Shown here: piece by piece, positions 25,977 to 34,813 of the stretch
Numbering within the stretch: position 1 is the first letter of the stretch
Layout: every line of letters begins with the position of its first letter
Source of the DNA: JAVBJN01 sp031546985
GTDB lineage: Bacteria; Bacteroidota; Bacteroidia; Chitinophagales; Chitinophagaceae
DNA: 64,000 bases
Direction of reading: 5' to 3'
Assembly (NCBI GenBank): GCA_031546985.1
Contig: JAVBJN010000057.1
Coordinates: 1 to 64,000 of the forward strand
The notes under the pieces: model-generated
What the model saw: the letters and a program-made list of their open reading frames with translations, nothing else
The model's database searches: none
Told to the model about the DNA's origin: nothing
Program-made: the position numbers and the translations under genes

Positions 25977-26894
25977 ATGAACCCTGTCATCCTTTTTCAC
26001 ACACAACCCTACCAATACCTGGCCAAGCGGGTACTGGCAGCGGCCCATAACCAGGTTATCGCCGGCACTACCGAAATCAAAGATTTTCCCGATGGTGAGC
26101 ATTATCACCGTATTACCTCCGATATTCACGATCGTGACATCTTATTACTAGGTGGCACCACCGACGACCGCAGCACGCTTGAGCTGCTGGATCTGGCGCT
26201 GGGCTGCGTGCAGTACGGCGCCAGATCGATCCGAATAGTAATTCCTTATTTTGGTTATGCTACCATGGAAAGGGCCGTGAAGAAAGGAGAAATTGTAAAA
26301 GCGAAAAACCGGGCCATCCTGTTTTCGGCCATTCCGCAAACGCCGGGTGGCAACTCGGTGGTGATGATAGACCTGCACGCGGATGGACTGCCTTATTACT
26401 TTGAGGGTGGCATTAAACCCATTCACCTGTATGCCAAAGAAGTGATTAAAGCGGCAGCGCTGGAATTTGGCGGCAACCATTTTGTATTGGCTGCTACCGA
26501 TGCAGGCCGGGCCAAATGGGTAGAATCGCTGGCCAATGATATGCAGGTAGATGCTGCTTTTATCATCAAACGCAGGGAAAGCGGTTCTGAAATCACCGTT
26601 ACCGCCATCAACGCCGATGTAAAAGGCAGAACGGTGGTGATCTACGACGATATGATACGCACGGGTTCATCGCTTGTGGAAGCGGCCAAAGCTTATCATA
26701 ATGCGGGAGCTAAGGAAATATTTGTAATTACGACCCACGGCTTGTTTACCAACAACGCACTGGATAAAATAGCAGCATTGCCTTTTGTACAAAAAGTGAT
26801 CTGCACCGATACCCACCCCAATACCAACACCCTGCAACATCCGTTATTAGAAGTAAAAAGTATTGCAGGATTAATCACCTCAATTTTATCGTAA
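25977..26894 (+). CDS. Ribose-phosphate pyrophosphokinase (divergent PRPP synthetase)
   Basis: A 305-residue PRPP synthetase-family enzyme that would make phosphoribosyl pyrophosphate from ribose 5-phosphate and ATP. The N-terminal domain (FPDGEHYHRI, YFGYATMERAVKKGE) and the C-terminal phosphoribosyl site (VVIYDDMIRTGSSLVEAA) are visible. It departs from the classic Prs motifs: YDDMIRTGSS replaces VDDMVDTAGT, FPDGE replaces FSDGE, and the KRR loop continues ESGSEITV. This suggests a second, non-classical PRS, perhaps with altered regulation. The stop codon overlaps the start of the next gene by one base, so the two are translationally coupled. Confidence 0.82.
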   Translation: MNPVILFHTQPYQYLAKRVLAAAHNQVIAGTTEIKDFPDGEHYHRITSDIHDRDILLLGGTTDDRSTLELLDLALGCVQYGARSIRIVIPYFGYATMERAVKKGEIVKAKNRAILFSAIPQTPGGNSVVMIDLHADGLPYYFEGGIKPIHLYAKEVIKAAALEFGGNHFVLAATDAGRAKWVESLANDMQVDAAFIIKRRESGSEITVTAINADVKGRTVVIYDDMIRTGSSLVEAAKAYHNAGAKEIFVITTHGLFTNNALDKIAALPFVQKVICTDTHPNTNTLQHPLLEVKSIAGLITSILS

Positions 26895-27322
26895 TGGAAT
26901 TTATCGAAATCGAATACAACTCGCCCCGCTACAAAGAAATGCTGGAGCTACGGCAACAAGTATTGCGGGCTCCGCTGGGGTTAGATATTTATACCGAACA
27001 CCTGACCGATGAGGCCGACCAGTGGCTATTTGGCCTGGTAGCTGATGACCAGCTGATGGCTTGCCTCATTGCCAAACCGGTAGATGCTGATACGGCCAAG
27101 CTGCGGCAAATGGCGGTAAACCCTTTTGCCCAGGGCAACGGATATGGCGCTGCGTTGCTGAAGTTTGTGGAGCAGAAACTGGTAGAAAAAGGCATCAGAA
27201 ATTTCACCCTTCATGCCCGCTGCACGGCATCGGACTTTTATAGTAAAGCAGGGTACAGTGTGCAGAGCGAGGTGTTTGCCGAGGTTGGTATTCCGCATGT
27301 GGCTATGGTCAAGAGTCTGTAG
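26894..27322 (+). CDS. GNAT-family N-acetyltransferase
   Basis: A 142-residue acetyltransferase with the acetyl-CoA-binding block (LRQMAVNPFAQGNGYGAALLKF, residues about 69-90) and the downstream FTLHARCTASDFYSKAGY. This is the YjcF/ElaA-like group of small GNATs. The substrate is unknown. The ATG overlaps the stop of the PRPP synthetase gene. Confidence 0.85.
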   Translation: MEFIEIEYNSPRYKEMLELRQQVLRAPLGLDIYTEHLTDEADQWLFGLVADDQLMACLIAKPVDADTAKLRQMAVNPFAQGNGYGAALLKFVEQKLVEKGIRNFTLHARCTASDFYSKAGYSVQSEVFAEVGIPHVAMVKSL

Positions 27323-27542
27323 GGGATTGACGGATTGCGGATTTACGGATTCCGTGAACCTGATCTGCCAGAGCCTGTCCCGCTACTGCGGGGTGCGAAG
27401 CTCCTGCCAGGTTTCAAAGGCGAAAAACCTACCATATACCTACTACATAAAGATGCAAGAACAAAGGAGGATATTTTTTGTTCTTGGTATCCGCTTACTC
27501 AGACCTGTCAGGACCTGCGGACCTGACAGGTCGTTACACAAC
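27323..27542. repeat. Intergenic region with several dispersed-repeat hairpins
   Basis: No gene is credible here. It holds a GGATT-rich stretch (27325-27350), a CCCGC-tact-GCGGG hairpin near 27380, AAGAACAAA (27457-27465) paired with TTTGTTCTT (27477-27485), and a perfect 11-bp stem GACCTGTCAGG (27502-27512) with CCTGACAGGTC (27522-27532). The last is a motif often seen between Bacteroidota genes (recalled, not searched). Confidence 0.55.
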
Positions 27543-27545
27543 AAA

Positions 27546-27588
27546 ACCGCAGGCCTGTCTTTATAAAGACGGACCAGCGGTTTATCGT
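27546..27588. terminator. Composite bidirectional terminator
   Basis: AAACCGC and GCGGTTT enclose an inner palindrome GTCTTTATAAAGAC, with A-rich sequence before and T-rich sequence after. It lies between the convergent GNAT gene and the lipoprotein at 27605. Confidence 0.65.
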
Positions 27589-27604
27589 TTCTTTTCTTTA
27601 GATC

Positions 27605-28459
27605 TTAGTAGGGCAGATCGAACTGCAGCAGTTTCTGGAATGCCTTTCCTTTTTCATCTTTTCCGCTAACACGGTATTGTATCTGGGTAAGAATAATCTT
27701 GCAGGGAGCCTGGGTAGCGGAGCGTACATCGCGCAACTCATTGTTCCATTTATTGACCACCGCACGGCTGTTACGGTCGCGGCGCAATTGTTTCTGGGCT
27801 GCATTTTTAATAGCAGCCGCGGTTACGCTTTTAAAACCGGGATTGCCAGGCGCTATACCATTAAAAGTATTGGCATTGCCCATCAGGCCTTTCCAGTCGC
27901 TTACGTAAGAGCCCAGATCCTGCAGGTATAATTTACCCAGGTCGGTTTGTATCATCAGCTTGCTGCTGTAACGCTGTTCTACTTTTACATCACTTACTTT
28001 GCCGCTTACCTGCACTTTTGCACCATTAAAGCCCGCGGCATCTTTGGCCGTAACCGATGCGCCTGAATTACGGCCGTAGTCGTTCTTAGGCTGGGTGCGC
28101 ACATCTACATTACTTACAGCCACCACACACTGGTCAAAATTGAATTTAAGACCGTTAAGTGCGGCCCCTTGTGCCGGTGCGGCTACAGGTTGCTGCGCCG
28201 GAGTCGCTTGCGTGGCCGATGTGGTATCTTTTGGTGTTTCTGCCGGGGCAGAGCTGGTATCTGTAGGTACAGGATCGGGAACCGGTGTTACCGTAATATC
28301 GTTAAAGTAATCTTTCAGAAACTGAGGATCCGTTTCGGTTACAATAGTACTGGAGTCGCCGAGCACAATGGCGCCGTGGCTTTTGCCACCTGGTTTACCT
28401 CCTTCGCAGGAAGCCAGTAACAGAACACTTACCAGAAAACAATAGGTATACTTTCGCAT
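27605..28459 (-). CDS. Lipoprotein of unknown function with Pro/Thr/Ala-rich linker
   Basis: A 284-residue lipoprotein: signal sequence MRKYTYCFLVSVLLLASC with the lipobox Cys at residue 18. Residues about 60-105 are a low-complexity linker (PVPDPVPTDTSSAPAETPKD). The C-terminal domain (about 106-284) is soluble, with basic stretches such as KNAAQKQLRRDRNSRAVVNK. No family was recognised. It stands alone with its own spacer on either side, convergent with the GNAT gene. Confidence 0.65.
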   Translation of the reverse strand: MRKYTYCFLVSVLLLASCEGGKPGGKSHGAIVLGDSSTIVTETDPQFLKDYFNDITVTPVPDPVPTDTSSAPAETPKDTTSATQATPAQQPVAAPAQGAALNGLKFNFDQCVVAVSNVDVRTQPKNDYGRNSGASVTAKDAAGFNGAKVQVSGKVSDVKVEQRYSSKLMIQTDLGKLYLQDLGSYVSDWKGLMGNANTFNGIAPGNPGFKSVTAAAIKNAAQKQLRRDRNSRAVVNKWNNELRDVRSATQAPCKIILTQIQYRVSGKDEKGKAFQKLLQFDLPY

Positions 28460-28630
28460 AGTTTGCTATGTTGTTGTGTAAAAATAAAGCGCAGGAGTTA
28501 AAATGTCTCCGAAAAATTCGTCTAACCGTGTAAAGTACCCATATTCGACAGAATACCTGGTCTCCGATGTGTAAGGTTGGTTGCCAGATGCAAACGTATT
28601 GGATGCATATATTAATGATGTCTCCAACAA

Positions 28631-28660
28631 GAAGACCTCCTGGCACAGCAGGAGGTCTTC
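28631..28660 (-). terminator. Hairpin after the BON-LysM gene
   Basis: A perfect 11-bp stem GAAGACCTCCT / AGGAGGTCTTC lies 24 bp after the stop codon. The minus-strand tail (TTGTTGG) is weak, so termination may be partial. Confidence 0.5.
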
Positions 28661-28683
28661 TATAGTAATGATATACCAGAGTA

Positions 28684-29184
28684 TTATTGCACAGCAGGAA
28701 TGCGCAGCACCTGACCCGGATAAATCTCATCCGCATCTTTAATCATGGGCTGGTTGGCTTCAAAAATGGTAGGGTATTTAGAGCCGTTGCCATAATATTT
28801 CTCTGCTATTTTCCAGAGGCTATCGCCTTTTTCTACGGTGTGCAATTGCGCATCCGGCTCAGGCGCAGCTTCTGCCGCGGCACCTGCCACGGTCATATTA
28901 TTATGTACGGTGGCTATGCCATGTATGTTACCGGCGGTGAGCGCTACTTTTTCATAATCGGCCTTGGTGGCACACTCGCCACTCAGGGTAAGCTCGCCAT
29001 CGCCCGAAAGCTGCACATCGAAATTAGAGATTTGCATGCCCAGACCAGATACATAATTACGGATGGCCTGCATCTGCGTTTGTGAAATGACCTGCTCATC
29101 GGCCACAGGATTTTCTTTTTTAATTTCTTCTTTGGAGCCAAAGATTTTTTTGCCTGCGTCTTTCAGAAAGGAAAATAAGCCCAT
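28684..29184 (-). CDS. kbp: BON-LysM protein (Kbp/YgaU-like potassium-binding protein)
   Basis: A 166-residue cytoplasmic protein. The start MGLFSFLKDAGKKIFG and the end YPGQVLRIP closely match E. coli Kbp (YgaU). A BON domain (about 35-98) and a LysM domain (about 115-164; VEKGDSLWKIAEKYYG) follow each other as in Kbp, which binds K+ and helps in adaptation to external potassium. No signal peptide is seen, consistent with that role. The linker between the domains is Ala/Glu-rich (AGAAAEAAPEPDAQ). Confidence 0.88.
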   Translation of the reverse strand: MGLFSFLKDAGKKIFGSKEEIKKENPVADEQVISQTQMQAIRNYVSGLGMQISNFDVQLSGDGELTLSGECATKADYEKVALTAGNIHGIATVHNNMTVAGAAAEAAPEPDAQLHTVEKGDSLWKIAEKYYGNGSKYPTIFEANQPMIKDADEIYPGQVLRIPAVQ

Positions 29185-29266
29185 AATGCTTGTTTTTGAG
29201 GTTGACCAAATAAAATAACATACGGAAATTAACTAATTTCTTTGACAGGGCTGTTACCTTTATGCT

Positions 29267-29959
29267 ATGAATAAAGCCTTTGTGAACTGGAGCAGTGGCA
29301 AAGATGCGGCGTATGCCTGCTGGCAGGTGTTGCAGCAAAACAAGTTGCCGGTGCATACCTTGCTTACCACTTTATCGGAACAATACAACCGCATTAGTAT
29401 GCATGGGGTGAGAGAAGAGATGCTGAACCGCCAGGCCGAGAGCATGGGGTTACCCCTCAAAAAAATATACCTGCCCGAAAATGCCGATATGCAGACCTAC
29501 GAAACCATTATGGGCAGCGCGGTAAAAGCTTTTAAAAACCAGGGCTATACCCACGCTGTTTTTGGCGACATCTTTCTCGAAGACCTGCGCAAATACCGGG
29601 AAGAGAAACTGGGCGAGCACGATATTCAATGCGTGTTTCCGTTATGGCACCGCCCCACGCCGGAATTGCTGAAGGATATGCTGGATGCTGGTTTTAAAAT
29701 GGTTATTGCCTGTGTAAGCGGCAAGCATTTTGATGGTTCGGTTTGCGGCAGGGTTATCAATTACGAATTTCTGAACCACATTCCCAAAGGGGTAGATACC
29801 TGTGGCGAAAACGGTGAGTTTCATACGTTTGTATTTGACGGACCCATTTTCCGCAAACCGGTAACCTACCAGCTTGGCGAGATCGTAGAACGCTCTTACC
29901 CGGCTACCGAACAAATGGAATCGCACGCCTTCTGGTACGCCGATTTGCTGCCTGTCTAA
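29267..29959 (+). CDS. Dph6-like ATP pyrophosphatase (adenine nucleotide alpha hydrolase family)
   Basis: A 230-residue protein with the N-terminal PP-loop SSGKDAAYA (residues about 8-16) and a Dph6-type body (VFGDIFLEDLRKYREEKL, GEFHTFVFDGPIF). In eukaryotes and archaea Dph6 amidates diphthine; bacteria lack diphthamide, so the bacterial substrate is unknown. A possible -7-like TACCTTTA lies only 5 bp before the ATG, which would make the message nearly leaderless. It is followed by fumC with a separate promoter. Confidence 0.8.
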   Translation: MNKAFVNWSSGKDAAYACWQVLQQNKLPVHTLLTTLSEQYNRISMHGVREEMLNRQAESMGLPLKKIYLPENADMQTYETIMGSAVKAFKNQGYTHAVFGDIFLEDLRKYREEKLGEHDIQCVFPLWHRPTPELLKDMLDAGFKMVIACVSGKHFDGSVCGRVINYEFLNHIPKGVDTCGENGEFHTFVFDGPIFRKPVTYQLGEIVERSYPATEQMESHAFWYADLLPV

Positions 29960-29987
29960 AATCATAGCCACGCTTTATCGAAAAATG

Positions 29988-29995
29988 TACCTTTG
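29988..29995 (+). promoter_or_regulatory. fumC -7 box
   Basis: TACCTTTG followed by CAAAT matches the -7 consensus 37 bp before the fumC ATG. Confidence 0.5.
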
Positions 29996-30031
29996 CAAAT
30001 CTTTTAACCTGCTTTGTCAAATAATATAGTA

Positions 30032-31432
30032 ATGGAATATCGTATAGAGAAAGACACCATGGGCGAAGTAAAAGTGCCTGCCCAGGCGTATTTTGGCGCA
30101 CAAACCCAGCGCTCTATTGAGAACTTCAAAATTGCCCAGGACATCAATAAAATGCCTAAAGAAATTATAAGGGCATTCGCGTTCCTGAAAAAAGCGGCAG
30201 CAATCACCAACTTTGAAGCAGGTGTATTGCCCGAAGAAAAAAAGAACCTGATTGGTCAGGTGTGCGATGAGATACTGGAAGGTAAACTGAACAACGAGTT
30301 TCCGCTGGTAGTATGGCAAACCGGCTCGGGTACCCAGAGCAACATGAACGTAAATGAAGTAGTAGCTTACCGTGCGCACGTTATCAACGGTGGCCAGCTT
30401 ACCGATAAAGATAAATTTGTGCACCCTAATGATGATGTGAACAAATCACAGTCGTCTAACGATACTTTCCCTACCGCTATGCACATTGCTGCATACCAGA
30501 TGCTGGTAGAGACCACCATTCCCGGTATTGAAAAACTGCGCGATACCCTGGCCGCCAAAGCCAGGGAATTTATGCATGTGGTAAAAATTGGCCGTACCCA
30601 CTTTATGGATGCTACGCCACTTACCCTGGGCCAGGAAATAAGCGGTTATGTATCACAACTCAACCACGGCCTCAAAGCCATCCGCAACACGATGGATCAC
30701 CTGAGCGAGCTCGCGCTGGGTGGTACTGCCGTAGGTACAGGCATCAACACACCGGAAGGTTATTCCGAAAACGTGGCCAAAAACATCGCGGCATTAACCG
30801 GCCTGCCTTTCCGCACGGCCGAAAACAAATTTGAAGCCCTGGCCGCACACGATGCTATCGTAGAAGCACATGGCGCCCTCAAAACTGTTGCCGTTAGCCT
30901 TATGAAGATCGCCAACGACATCCGCATGCTCAGCTCCGGCCCACGCAGCGGTATCGGCGAGCTCTTTATTCCCGATAACGAACCAGGTTCTTCCATCATG
31001 CCGGGTAAAGTAAACCCTACCCAGTGCGAAGCGCTTACCATGATCGCCGCCCAGGTTTTGGGCAACGATGTGGCCATAAATATAGGTGGTGCCAATGGTC
31101 ATTTTGAACTGAACGTGTTCAAACCCATGATGATCTACAACTTCCTGCACAGCGCCCGCCTCATTGGTGATGGTTGCGTAAGCTTTAATGATAAGTGCGC
31201 AGAAGGTATTGAGCCTATCAAAGCCAATATCGATCAGCACCTGAACAATTCGCTCATGCTGGTAACCGCCCTCAATACCAAGATCGGTTACTACAAAGCT
31301 GCCGAAATTGCCCAAACCGCGCACAAAGAGGGTACCACCCTTAAAGCGATGGCGGTAAAACTGGGTTATGTTACCCCCGAGCAGTTCGACGAATGGGTAG
31401 TTCCTTCCCAAATGGTAGGTAAACTCGACTAA
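30032..31432 (+). CDS. fumC: Class II fumarate hydratase
   Basis: A 466-residue enzyme of the TCA cycle that hydrates fumarate to malate. The ATG at 30032 (MEYRIEKDTMGEVKVPAQ) is preferred over an in-frame TTG 18 bp upstream. Fumarase/aspartase-superfamily signatures are clear: TGSGTQSNMNVNEV, GRTHFMDATPLTLGQE and the catalytic loop GSSIMPGKVNPTQCEA. The length is normal for FumC. It is a single-gene unit with a -7 box upstream and a terminator downstream. Confidence 0.95.
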   Translation: MEYRIEKDTMGEVKVPAQAYFGAQTQRSIENFKIAQDINKMPKEIIRAFAFLKKAAAITNFEAGVLPEEKKNLIGQVCDEILEGKLNNEFPLVVWQTGSGTQSNMNVNEVVAYRAHVINGGQLTDKDKFVHPNDDVNKSQSSNDTFPTAMHIAAYQMLVETTIPGIEKLRDTLAAKAREFMHVVKIGRTHFMDATPLTLGQEISGYVSQLNHGLKAIRNTMDHLSELALGGTAVGTGINTPEGYSENVAKNIAALTGLPFRTAENKFEALAAHDAIVEAHGALKTVAVSLMKIANDIRMLSSGPRSGIGELFIPDNEPGSSIMPGKVNPTQCEALTMIAAQVLGNDVAINIGGANGHFELNVFKPMMIYNFLHSARLIGDGCVSFNDKCAEGIEPIKANIDQHLNNSLMLVTALNTKIGYYKAAEIAQTAHKEGTTLKAMAVKLGYVTPEQFDEWVVPSQMVGKLD

Positions 31433-31454
31433 TTCCCATTATCATCATATCTAC

Positions 31455-31484
31455 AAACCCCTTTGCTTACCAGCAGAGGGGTTT
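31455..31484 (+). terminator. fumC terminator
   Basis: AAACCCCTTTGC pairs with GCAGAGGGGTTT (one G-T pair) and is followed by ATTCTT, 22 bp after the fumC stop codon. Confidence 0.75.
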
Positions 31485-31705
31485 ATTCTTCCCGCGGCAG
31501 CACCTCCTTTACACCCGCAAAAGGCTATTTAAATTCTTTAAATAAAAATGTTTTAACCCCTTGTTTTATTTTCAAAAAAAGATTTATAACTTTAAATCGT
31601 AATTTGGAAAAATCGTAATATTTATCAATTAAAAAACCCTTAATTCCTACGGAAAAGCGCCGATCATAGAAAACATTTGTTTTATTTTGTATTAAATCCC
31701 GACTC

Positions 31706-32329
31706 ATGAAACGAACACAAGACAAAAAGGACCACATCCTGGCTTCCGCTGAAGAATTATTTGCGGAAAAAGGATATGAAGGTACCTCCATCCGCGACCT
31801 GGCCACCAAAGCCGTGATTAACGTTGCAATGGTTTCTTACTATTTTGGATCAAAGGAGAAACTGTTTGAAGCGCTGATCGACGACCGTGTGGGGTACAAG
31901 AAAGAAGAAATTGAGAATGTGACCAAGGACAAGGAATTGTCACCGTCTGACAAACTCGACCAGGTTATTGACCTGTATGTAGACCGTGTGTTTCACAACA
32001 TCCGTTTCAACATCATCACTCAGCGCGAAGTATCTCTGCTGCAGCGCACGAACCTCACCAACAAAATTGGCGACACGTTCATGTCTAATGTGAACAACAT
32101 CCGCAAAATTATCGCCGAAGGACAAAAGAAAGGTGTGTTTAAAGAAAACATCGATACCGACATGATCATTCTGAGCATTGTAGGTACCGTGATGCAAGCA
32201 TCTGCTTCTAAGTTCCTGAACGAAAAAATGCTGAAAACCGACCTCAGCAACGATAAGAAAAAAGCAGCCCTGATTGAGCGTATTAAAAATCACTTAAAAC
32301 AGCTCACACTGGATCACATAACTAAGTAA
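31706..32329 (+). CDS. TetR-family transcriptional regulator
   Basis: A 207-residue regulator with an N-terminal TetR helix-turn-helix (AEELFAEKGYEGTSIRDLAT, then VAMVSYYFGSKEKLF; residues about 14-58). The C-terminal ligand domain is not assigned. It precedes a tripartite efflux operon (TolC, EmrA-like, EmrB-like) on the same strand and probably represses it. A hairpin terminator lies directly after its stop codon, so read-through into the efflux genes may be limited. The 270-bp spacer upstream is very AT-rich. Confidence 0.88.
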   Translation: MKRTQDKKDHILASAEELFAEKGYEGTSIRDLATKAVINVAMVSYYFGSKEKLFEALIDDRVGYKKEEIENVTKDKELSPSDKLDQVIDLYVDRVFHNIRFNIITQREVSLLQRTNLTNKIGDTFMSNVNNIRKIIAEGQKKGVFKENIDTDMIILSIVGTVMQASASKFLNEKMLKTDLSNDKKKAALIERIKNHLKQLTLDHITK

Positions 32330-32341
32330 TGAATTAACTTT

Positions 32342-32375
32342 GCGGCGGCGGATAAAACCGCCGCTTATTTTTTCC
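32342..32375 (+). terminator. Terminator between tetR and the efflux operon
   Basis: GCGGCGG (32342-32348) pairs with CCGCCGC (32358-32364) and is followed by TTATTTTTT. It lies 12 bp after the tetR stop and 13 bp before the tolC-like start. Confidence 0.75.
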
Positions 32376-32387
32376 AAACCATTTAAT

Positions 32388-33734
32388 ATGAAGTCAGGAA
32401 TGAGGGCCATCACCAGGCAGGTGTATCTGGCCGTTTTTTTTACACTAGCAACTAATCAAACGTTTGCCCGCAATCCATTTCAAACATCTCTGGATAGTGT
32501 TGTAAACAGGGCAATGCAGGTTTCCGATCATGTGGCCATCAACAAACTCAAGCTTGAAGAATCGGCCGAAAAAATTAAACAAATTGGCACAGAACGTTTG
32601 CCCAGCGCCAAGATCAGCGGGGGTTTCAGCGAGGCGTTCATCTTTACCGGCAAGTTTGCAGTGCCTGGTATGCCACAGCTTTTTACACTACCCAACCAAA
32701 CCAGTTTGTACATGGGTACCCTGAGCATAACCCAGCCCATTTACGCCGGTGGCAAATTTAACTACGCTACAAAATCGGCCAAACTGATGCAGCAAATGGC
32801 CAGCAACCAGGTGCAGCTGACTAAGGAGGATGTGACCCAGCAGGTTATAACCATGTACCTGAATTTGTACAAAACCATGAATGCCATTCAGATAGCGGAT
32901 AAAAACCTGCACGAGATTGGCTTAAGGCTGGAGGAGCAGAAGAAATTTGAAGCGCAAGGCCTTGCTACCCGCAACGATGTGCTGCGCTGGGAACTGCAAA
33001 AAGCCAATACCGATCTTTCCAGAATGCAGTTCGAAACCGATCGTAAAGTGCTCAATTACAGCCTTTGCGTATTGCTGGAACTCCCAGAAGAAACCGATAT
33101 TGTGCCTGCCTTGCCAGACCAACCGGCTACCGCAGTTGCAGAAGCGCCCACACAACAGGCCATGCAAAACAGGCTGGAACTGGAGAATGCCGAAAAACAG
33201 ATTCAACTGGCTGGCGTGCAGGTAAAAAATGCCAAAGCAGATCGCATGCCCCAATTGGGCGCTGCGGTAAATGGTTACTATATTAACCCTACCGCCAAGC
33301 TTATCCCTGGCCCGCACGATTACCTGCTGCCCCTTACCATTGGTTTAAACCTGAGCTGGTCACCATCCAGCTTATACCAGTCTACCCACAAGATCAACGA
33401 AGCCAAGCTGCAAACCAAAGAAGCAGAAAAGGCCCGCGATTTAACCACCGATCAGATTCAGACACAGGTATACCAGCAATACGAAGCCTACAAACAATCG
33501 CTTCAAAAAATTGAAGTACTCAAAATGGCCGTAACACAATCGGAAGAGAACGACCGCATTATGCAGGCCAAATACCAAAACCAGGTAGCTACCACCACCG
33601 ACCGCATTGATGCCGAAACCATGTTGTTTCAATCAAAACTGAACCTGGTAGTGGCCCAAACCGATGCCCTGCAAGCCTACTACAACCTGGCACAGGCCAC
33701 CGGTACCTTAACCCAAATGTTTAATCTTAAATAA
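32388..33734 (+). CDS. TolC-family outer-membrane efflux protein
   Basis: A 448-residue outer-membrane channel, starting at ATG 32388 (MKSGMRAITRQ); a longer frame to a TTG would overlap the terminator hairpin. The signal peptide ends near ATNQTFA. The OEP repeats are visible (long coiled helices such as ALEESAEKIKQIG-type and LQKIEVLKMAVTQSEENDRI). It forms the outer-membrane duct for the adaptor and MFS pump encoded next; the gap to the adaptor is 11 bp. Confidence 0.88.
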   Translation: MKSGMRAITRQVYLAVFFTLATNQTFARNPFQTSLDSVVNRAMQVSDHVAINKLKLEESAEKIKQIGTERLPSAKISGGFSEAFIFTGKFAVPGMPQLFTLPNQTSLYMGTLSITQPIYAGGKFNYATKSAKLMQQMASNQVQLTKEDVTQQVITMYLNLYKTMNAIQIADKNLHEIGLRLEEQKKFEAQGLATRNDVLRWELQKANTDLSRMQFETDRKVLNYSLCVLLELPEETDIVPALPDQPATAVAEAPTQQAMQNRLELENAEKQIQLAGVQVKNAKADRMPQLGAAVNGYYINPTAKLIPGPHDYLLPLTIGLNLSWSPSSLYQSTHKINEAKLQTKEAEKARDLTTDQIQTQVYQQYEAYKQSLQKIEVLKMAVTQSEENDRIMQAKYQNQVATTTDRIDAETMLFQSKLNLVVAQTDALQAYYNLAQATGTLTQMFNLK

Positions 33735-33745
33735 CATATACGACG

Positions 33746-34780
33746 ATGACTCAAAAGAAAGTGAATGCAAAACGCCTGGCTCCCATAATTCTTGGAATAG
33801 TGGTGCTTGTGGCCCTTGTCTTTTCTGTGAGAGAGTACCTCTATTTCATGCACCACGAAGATACCGACGATGCCCAGGTAGATGGCGATATAAGCCCTGT
33901 TATTGCCCGTGCCGGTGGATTCCTGTCTGAGATTCGTTTTAAAGATAACCAGCAGGTAAAAAAGGGAGATACCCTGTTTATTCTCGATGATAAAGACTAC
34001 CGTATTAAACTGGAGCAGGCTATGGCCGCCCAGGAATCGGCCCAGCGCAATGTAAATGTGGCCGAAGCGGGCGTTTCATCTACCGCGGCCAACCTGGCTA
34101 CCATTAAGGCCAATATTGTAGCAGCAGAAGCCCGCGCCTGGAAAGCACAGCAGGATTATACCCGCTACAAAAACCTGTATAACGACCACGCCATTACCAA
34201 AGCCCAACTGGATGCGGTAAGTGCAGAGAAAGACGCTGCCGATGCATCGCTCACCGCGGCCAAAGCGCAAACCAATATTGTAGACAAGCAGATCGGAACC
34301 GGCCGTGAGCAGGTATTTGCCAGCAACAGCAGCATTGCCCAGCGCAAAGCCGATGTAGATTTCGCGTCCCTGCAACTGTCTTATACCGTAGTGGTAGCCC
34401 CGGCTTCGGGCACTGTTTCTAAAAGAAGCGTGCAGGTAGGACAAATGATACAACCCGGCCAATCGATGGTAGCTGTGGTGCAAAACCAGAACCTCTACAT
34501 CACCGCCAACTTTAAAGAAACACAGATGGAACACCTGAAAATTGGTGAGCCGGTAGATATTAAAGTAGATGCGTTTGAAAAACAACCGATGAAGGGCGAA
34601 GTAGAATCTTTCTCTGGCGCTACAGGTGCCAAGTTTTCGCTGCTGCCTCCCGACAATGCTTCGGGTAACTATGTAAAAGTGGTGCAACGGGTGCCGGTGC
34701 GCATTCGCATTACCGACGACAAAGGGCTGCTGAGCAAAATCAGACCCGGCATGAGCGTTAAAGTATCTGTTCACATTTAA
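33746..34780 (+). CDS. HlyD/EmrA-family efflux adaptor
   Basis: A 344-residue membrane-fusion protein. One N-terminal membrane span (about residues 11-31) is followed by TDDAQVDGDISPVIARAGG, typical of EmrA, then a coiled-coil hairpin and the beta-barrel (VVAPASGTVSKRSVQVGQMI, KETQMEHLKIGEPVDIKVDA). It joins the MFS pump to the TolC-like channel. It is the middle gene of the efflux operon. Confidence 0.9.
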   Translation: MTQKKVNAKRLAPIILGIVVLVALVFSVREYLYFMHHEDTDDAQVDGDISPVIARAGGFLSEIRFKDNQQVKKGDTLFILDDKDYRIKLEQAMAAQESAQRNVNVAEAGVSSTAANLATIKANIVAAEARAWKAQQDYTRYKNLYNDHAITKAQLDAVSAEKDAADASLTAAKAQTNIVDKQIGTGREQVFASNSSIAQRKADVDFASLQLSYTVVVAPASGTVSKRSVQVGQMIQPGQSMVAVVQNQNLYITANFKETQMEHLKIGEPVDIKVDAFEKQPMKGEVESFSGATGAKFSLLPPDNASGNYVKVVQRVPVRIRITDDKGLLSKIRPGMSVKVSVHI

Positions 34781-34813
34781 GCAGCGCTGGCCACAGCAAT
34801 TAAAAAATAATTT

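Noticed and set aside
29267..29959. Diphthamide synthesis function
   Set aside because: Bacteria do not make diphthamide, so the family name describes the fold only.
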